A DNA stretch of 64,000 bases from Pycnococcus provasolii. Taxonomy: Eukaryota; Chlorophyta; Pseudoscourfieldiophyceae; Pseudoscourfieldiales; Pycnococcaceae. Below the pieces are notes generated by a model. It was not told where the DNA came from. It did not search any database and worked only from the letters and a program-made list of their open reading frames with translations. The stretch spans positions 124,001 to 188,000 of the forward strand of contig OW568902.1 of assembly GCA_938743325.2 (NCBI GenBank), given 5' to 3'. Positions 61,101 to 64,000 of this stretch are shown one piece after another. The first letter of the stretch is position 1; the number at the start of each line of letters is the position of its first letter. The translations under genes were made by a program, and so were the position numbers.

Positions 61101-61843
61101 TCCTGAATAGCCTTGCAGAATGCCGAGGGTCGCGTGACCTTGGCGTCAACCTCGCTGGCGTGTGCATACTCCGCGGTGCGTGCTTCCTCCAGATTCTGTC
61201 GAAGGATGCGCAGCTTCGCACGAGCATCCTCAGCATCCTTTTCCTCCTGCTTCGCCGCTTCCCCGACAACACCCACGGCGGTGATGGTAGGCTGCCTGAG
61301 CTTCACTGTGTGAAGGTGCGCTTGAGTCGGAGTCGGACTCTCCTCCTCATGCTTGTCTTTTACGACATCAGCGGCAGCGTTACTCTCCAGCTCTTGCTTG
61401 TTGGTGGTCTCGTGGTGCTGGTCCACCTCCTCCTCCTCCTCCACCACCTCCTCCGTCACGGCGTCGTTGCGTTCCCCTTCAAGAGTGCTCACCTTATCCT
61501 CCGTGTCCGTGTCCGCGTCAACATCGCTACTGGTCGGCACCAGCGCACTTTCCTTGATGGCGATGGCGTTATTCGACGCGTCAATTTCCAGCACGTGTTT
61601 CTTGGCGTGCTTCTGAGGCGTGAATGCGCGTTCGTCACCACCTCCTGAGCCTCCTGAAACATGCGAGCTGTTCTCTCGATGAGGCGACTTCGAAACATGC
61701 GAGTTCGAGTGCGTAGAAGCAGATGCACACACCTTCTTACGCGGCGTCAAGGAGGTATTATTCAGTCCATGGTCATGGTTACTGCGCTTTGCAACAGGGC
61801 TATTGGCAGACACTACCACTGACCGAACCACGCATGAGGCCAT
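58184..61843 (-). CDS. Large Ala/Lys/Glu-rich 66-residue-repeat protein, unknown function
   Basis: 1219 residues from ATG 61843. The first 25 residues (MASCVVRSVVVSANSPVAKR) lack acids and resemble a plastid transit peptide. A disordered Ser/His/Glu region runs to about 215. Then come many degenerate helical units with the motif RAKAFAEF/RAKAFTEAR. Near 660-1000 there are about five almost identical 66-residue repeats. Each consists of a charged helix (AEMAELEAAHASARAQIAEK) and a Pro/Thr/Val-rich flexible linker (VAVPDPAPASTTTTSVEK). I recognise no catalytic domain and no known family. The alternation of one helix and one linker is that of multivalent scaffold proteins such as pyrenoid Rubisco linkers; cytoskeletal coiled coil is the alternative. 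It is a close relative of the neighbouring 315-residue protein. Confidence 0.7.
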   Translation of the reverse strand: MASCVVRSVVVSANSPVAKRSNHDHGLNNTSLTPRKKVCASASTHSNSHVSKSPHRENSSHVSGGSGGGDERAFTPQKHAKKHVLEIDASNNAIAIKESALVPTSSDVDADTDTEDKVSTLEGERNDAVTEEVVEEEEEVDQHHETTNKQELESNAAADVVKDKHEEESPTPTQAHLHTVKLRQPTITAVGVVGEAAKQEEKDAEDARAKLRILRQNLEEARTAEYAHASEVDAKVTRPSAFCKAIQEKVAILAKAIVEFGVPKPTVHVDTATLAAENAKEKAELLASRNMQAKKRLTHMNLVAYAKQQKQAEIRAKAFAVFQAGERDAMRAVDDGKKPNVEFPGAYHPAAVAKTRSRAAIAVKPTEQKDREREAKQRSKAFDAFQAAGAPFATGVKPTAVKPTAVKPTAALPTKKRDAIVVDTTPPKEVADAARLGFATFQARAQLEAVKVKEAESRAQSIITQIAVKSSQQQQKEIEAAALAAENAKARNQLQAAKVQEARERAKAFADAKERLADVPHMETESPATSPVKSQRTSLAELQAIRQKDLDERAKAFAEFKQELDFAKFLVDDTPEESAATAAILAADHAKARAKLQEAKANDAAERAKAFAQAKMVPKSHELDDCPDNSVGEKERDTSTYAMLNSTPIIEPVPVKMTAEQKAAEMAELEAAHASARAQIAEKRLEDKKQRAKAFTEARVTLPITVAVPDPAPASTTTTSVEKTAEQKAAEMAELEAAHASARAQIAEKRLEDKKQRAKAFTEARVTLPITVAVPDPAPASTTTTSVEKTAEQKAAEMAELEAAHASARAQIAEKRLEDKKQRAKAFTEARVTLPTTVAVPDPAPASTTTTSVEKTAEQKAAEMAELEAAHASARAQIAEKRLEDKKQRAKAFTEARVTLPTTVAVPDPAPVSTTTTSVEKTAEQKAAEMAELEAAHASARAQIAEKRLEDKKQRAKAFTEARVTLPITVAVPDPAPASTTTTSVEKTAEQKAAEMAELEAAHASARAQIAAKKQQAEEERRQAWLAAKEGAYVAAGVAFAQNNVQAFADARQEIQSIRRQVAKPKAFAAAGVAMAQADNAAYVKARNEIQSIRHKDFLAAQIAEKRLEDKKQRAKAFAEARVTLPPTVVVPDPAPVPTTTTSVEKTAEQKAAEMAELEAAHASARAQIAEKRLEGKKQRAKAFTEARVTLPPTVAVPDPAPTATTHAKQQETSEKRLL
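58850..59870 (-). repeat. 198-bp tandem repeats in the scaffold-like gene
   Basis: The marker ACCCTAGCCTCCGT recurs exactly every 198 bp (58953, 59151, 59349 and onward). Copies differ by only a few bases (for example Ile/Thr and Ala/Val switches). The period is a multiple of three, so long forward shadow frames stay open. Confidence 0.9.
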
Positions 61844-62607
61844 TATCGTAAATACTCTCAATACTGAAGAGTGAGGAGGCGAAAAAGAACAGGGAGGGCA
61901 CTTTTTATTATCTGAGCTGTCGTCTGTCCGCGGGGGGGCAGTCCAGTCGGGTCGGGTCTGCTCGAGTCTCGAAATCGGTTTAAAAACTGACCAAGGGTAA
62001 CAATGCGAACTTGGTCGGGCTCCCCTGATGGCGGGCGGTTTCCCCTAGATCAACCAATTGAAAAATTCCCCTTGATCGAATAAACGACTCCCGACTCCGC
62101 ATCGGTCCAAAGAGTCTGTCGGGATATTTCGGTCGCCTTGGTTTCAAATCGTACCACCCGAAATATCCCAAAGTTAACACCGACGGGGGAAGGGGTCTGT
62201 TTTCGGGTTGGAAAACAACAAGACGGATGGATCACGAGCAGCTGAGCTGAGCTGGAGCTGCTCGGGACCCAATAAATGCAAAGAAAGTCTCGGCATAAAA
62301 TTTGAATCCAGGCAGCACCTTGCGAGTTGCGGCGTAACCAGGCGTAACCCTGAAATGGAAACGTCGTCACACATGAGTCACCATGGCCCATGGGGGCATC
62401 TCGACCATATTTAAGAATGGCCTTTTTTAGTTTTGTTTTGGTTTTGGTTTTCCACGACGTTTTTGTTTTTCTCAAGACTTTCTCACACACTCAAAGTAAG
62501 TAAGTTTATGTGTGGTTGTCACTTTAACTAGAAGTAGAATGGGACAAACCACGCAACGAGCAAGCACAAGCAAGTGTTTTTAAAAAAAACATTTAGTAAC
62601 TTAGAAG
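61844..62607. other. Intergenic; no supported gene
   Basis: A minus-strand frame at 62050-62490 starts at GTG and shows no domain. The region probably holds the promoter of the large repeat gene and the 3' flank of its relative. Confidence 0.45.
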
Positions 62608-63555
62608 TCAGCACCACGCATCCACCCTGATTGGTCGGATGGTACGACCTGCCGCCTGCGACCTTCGCTCGCTGCACGACTGCACGAACGCGTGCGCGCG
62701 CTGCTCCGCCGCCTTCTGACGCGCAACCTCCAGCTCGGCACGAGCCTTCGCCGCTGCCGCAGCTCGTGCCGCGGCGGCCGGGATCTGCACCCTCTGGACA
62801 CGCGAGGGTGCGCTAAAGTCACGAGGAGGCGGCGTGGGCGGCGTTGCAAAGCCCGTCCCCTGCTTCGCCTCCTGGAACGCCCTCGTGCGAGCATCCGCAT
62901 CCTTCTGTCGTATCGCCTGAATGTCCGCGCGAGCCTTGGCATAAGCCGCGTTATCAGCTTTCGCCTTCGCCGCACCGGCAGCCGCAAACGCCTTAGGCTT
63001 CGCCTCCATTCTTCGAACGGACTTGATCTGCTCCCGAGCTTGCGTGTACGCCTGCGTGTCCGCCTGCGCGTGCGCATCTCCGGCGGCAGCGTATGCACCC
63101 TCCCTGGCCGCAAGCCACGCCTGGCGCCGTTGTTCCGCTTCTTTCTGCCTCCTCGCGGCGATGTCTGCGCGTGCCTTTGCAACTTCCGCCATCTTTGCCG
63201 CCTTCTCTGCATCATTTTGCGTTTTTGGTACATGTTTTGTTTGTTTTGCGACCCTTTGAAGGGTAGGCGCGTTGAAGTCGAAGTTCGCCGGCGGTGCTGG
63301 CGCACGTGCAGCGGGTGTGCCACCTCCCCCCTTGGCATCGAGATACGCCTGGTGGCGAATCTCTGCGTCTCTTCGTTTCTTCGCTTCAATCTCCGCCATC
63401 AAACGCGCACGCTGCTGCTCCGACGCGTCGTGCTGCCCGTTCCCAGGATTACCCAATCTCCTGTGTGCTGCATGTGTGCGCACCACACAGCGCACATTAC
63501 GATTACGGGATCCCAGTGTTTGTTGCAAAGGAGCCAAGGACTTTAAGGACGCCAT
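62608..63555 (-). CDS. Ala/Lys-rich repeat protein, relative of the 1219-residue neighbour
   Basis: 315 residues from ATG 63555. The N terminus (MASLKSLAPLQQTLGSRNRN, then VRCVVRTHAAHRR) is basic and Ser/Leu-rich, as in plastid transit peptides. The body has the units seen in the larger neighbour: RRQAWLAAREGAYAAAGDAH corresponds to RRQAWLAAKEGAYVAAGVAF, and KPKAFAAAGAAKAKADNAAY to KPKAFAAAGVAMAQADNAAY. It lacks the 66-residue Pro/Thr-linked array. The two genes run in the same direction, 764 bp apart, and arose by duplication. The family is unknown to me. Repeated Ala-Arg-Lys helices suggest RNA, Rubisco or filament binding, without evidence for any one. Confidence 0.7.
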   Translation of the reverse strand: MASLKSLAPLQQTLGSRNRNVRCVVRTHAAHRRLGNPGNGQHDASEQQRARLMAEIEAKKRRDAEIRHQAYLDAKGGGGTPAARAPAPPANFDFNAPTLQRVAKQTKHVPKTQNDAEKAAKMAEVAKARADIAARRQKEAEQRRQAWLAAREGAYAAAGDAHAQADTQAYTQAREQIKSVRRMEAKPKAFAAAGAAKAKADNAAYAKARADIQAIRQKDADARTRAFQEAKQGTGFATPPTPPPRDFSAPSRVQRVQIPAAAARAAAAAKARAELEVARQKAAEQRAHAFVQSCSERRSQAAGRTIRPIRVDAWC

Positions 63556-64000
63556 GGAGCCTTCTTCTACCTATAATAAGAATAAGAATAATATGTGCAG
63601 ACACAGACACAGGTGGAAATCACTAAAATATATATCAGATAAGATAGGACTATATCCGCCGGGGTTTCCCCTTCGACCGTGGAGAACAGCTGTACGACGG
63701 ATCCCCAAATAAACGCGAGAGTTTGCAGAGGCAGAGTGGACAGTGGTGCGATCCCATCGCCAACAGCGGATCCCCCAACAACGCGAGAGGATTACAGTGG
63801 AGTGAATCAGGAGTGAATGAGAAACAGGTGTATGTTATTCAACTAAACTATACGACGGATCCCCCAAGAAGAGAGTTTTTCCAGTGGCAGAGGCAGAGTG
63901 GACAACAGCGGATCCCCCAAGCAGCCAAGATCGCCTAATAAAAGACTGAAGAGGTGGCACATAATTGAAATTCGGGGTTTGAAATTATTCGGGGTTTGAA
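63556..64000. other. Intergenic; GGATCCCC-containing repeats
   Basis: The motif CGGATCCCC recurs near 63699, 63768, 63855 and 63909 with similar flanks (CAGAGGCAGAGTGGACA twice), a loosely repeated unit of 70-100 bp. No gene seen up to the window end. Confidence 0.5.

Noticed and set aside
62050-62490. Minus-strand ORF of 146 codons
   Set aside because: Starts at GTG, no ATG until late, no recognisable motif.
1-64000. tRNA and rRNA genes
   Set aside because: I found no cloverleaf with a GGTTCRA-type T arm in the intergenic parts and no rRNA-like blocks; a tRNAscan or Infernal run would be decisive.

Overview
This window is nuclear DNA of a eukaryotic alga, most likely a compact, intron-poor green alga (Chlorophyta, prasinophyte-like). 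The evidence is a plant-type coatomer beta subunit, a plastid-type EPSP synthase with an N-terminal extension, Ser-Pro-rich rods like those of green-algal wall and flagellar glycoproteins, TGTAA motifs just behind several genes (the usual chlorophyte poly(A) signal), and very few GT-AG introns. A genus such as Pycnococcus is only a guess. Eukaryotic starts were set at ATG codons.

Layout. 1-1.5 kb: repeats and a fold-back element. 1.5-5.4 kb: coatomer beta (+). 5.6-7.1 kb: mitoribosomal GTPase DAP3/mS29 (-). 7.2-8.5 kb: a broken HEAT-repeat gene and a 55-bp duplicated segment. 8.5-19.7 kb: an uninterrupted 3720-residue polycystin-like channel with a huge ectodomain (-). 20.6-24.9 kb: a small zinc-finger ORF (-) and a TIR-transmembrane-WD40 receptor (+). 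25.6-28.5 kb: a CNBD channel (+). 28.9-30.0 kb: two short spliced genes, TMA7 (+) and TIM10 (-), tail to tail. 30.7-32.1 kb: a deleted LTR retroelement. 32.7-40.3 kb: AMMECR1 (+), a spliced HEAT-repeat protein (-), an FkbM-like membrane methyltransferase (+) and a SAMHD1-like dNTPase (-). 40.8-44.2 kb: a 3.4-kb unit bounded by perfect 52-bp inverted repeats, holding a Harbinger-type transposase relic, an unknown ORF and a DOT1-like methyltransferase. 44.7 kb: an orphan villin headpiece. 44.8-46.9 kb: a TauD dioxygenase fused to a barbiturase/cyanuric-acid-hydrolase domain (-). 48.6-55.5 kb: Mpv17 (+), EPSP synthase (-), a BAHD-type acyltransferase (+) and a CPA2 antiporter (-). 56.2-56.7 kb: a tandem pair of structured 247-bp units. 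58.2-63.6 kb: two related Ala/Lys/Glu-rich repeat proteins (-).

Themes. (1) The introns I could model are stuffed with simple repeats, and two carry GT tracts near the donor and CA tracts near the acceptor, so the transcript could fold and bring the splice sites together. (2) TTAGGG/TTAGGGG boxes recur upstream of COPB1, DAP3, TMA7, TIM10 and EPSPS, like plant telo-boxes. (3) The most novel proteins are the TIR-WD40 receptor with 126-bp near-identical repeats, the dioxygenase-barbiturase fusion, the giant polycystin, and the 66-residue-repeat protein whose layout resembles pyrenoid linker proteins.
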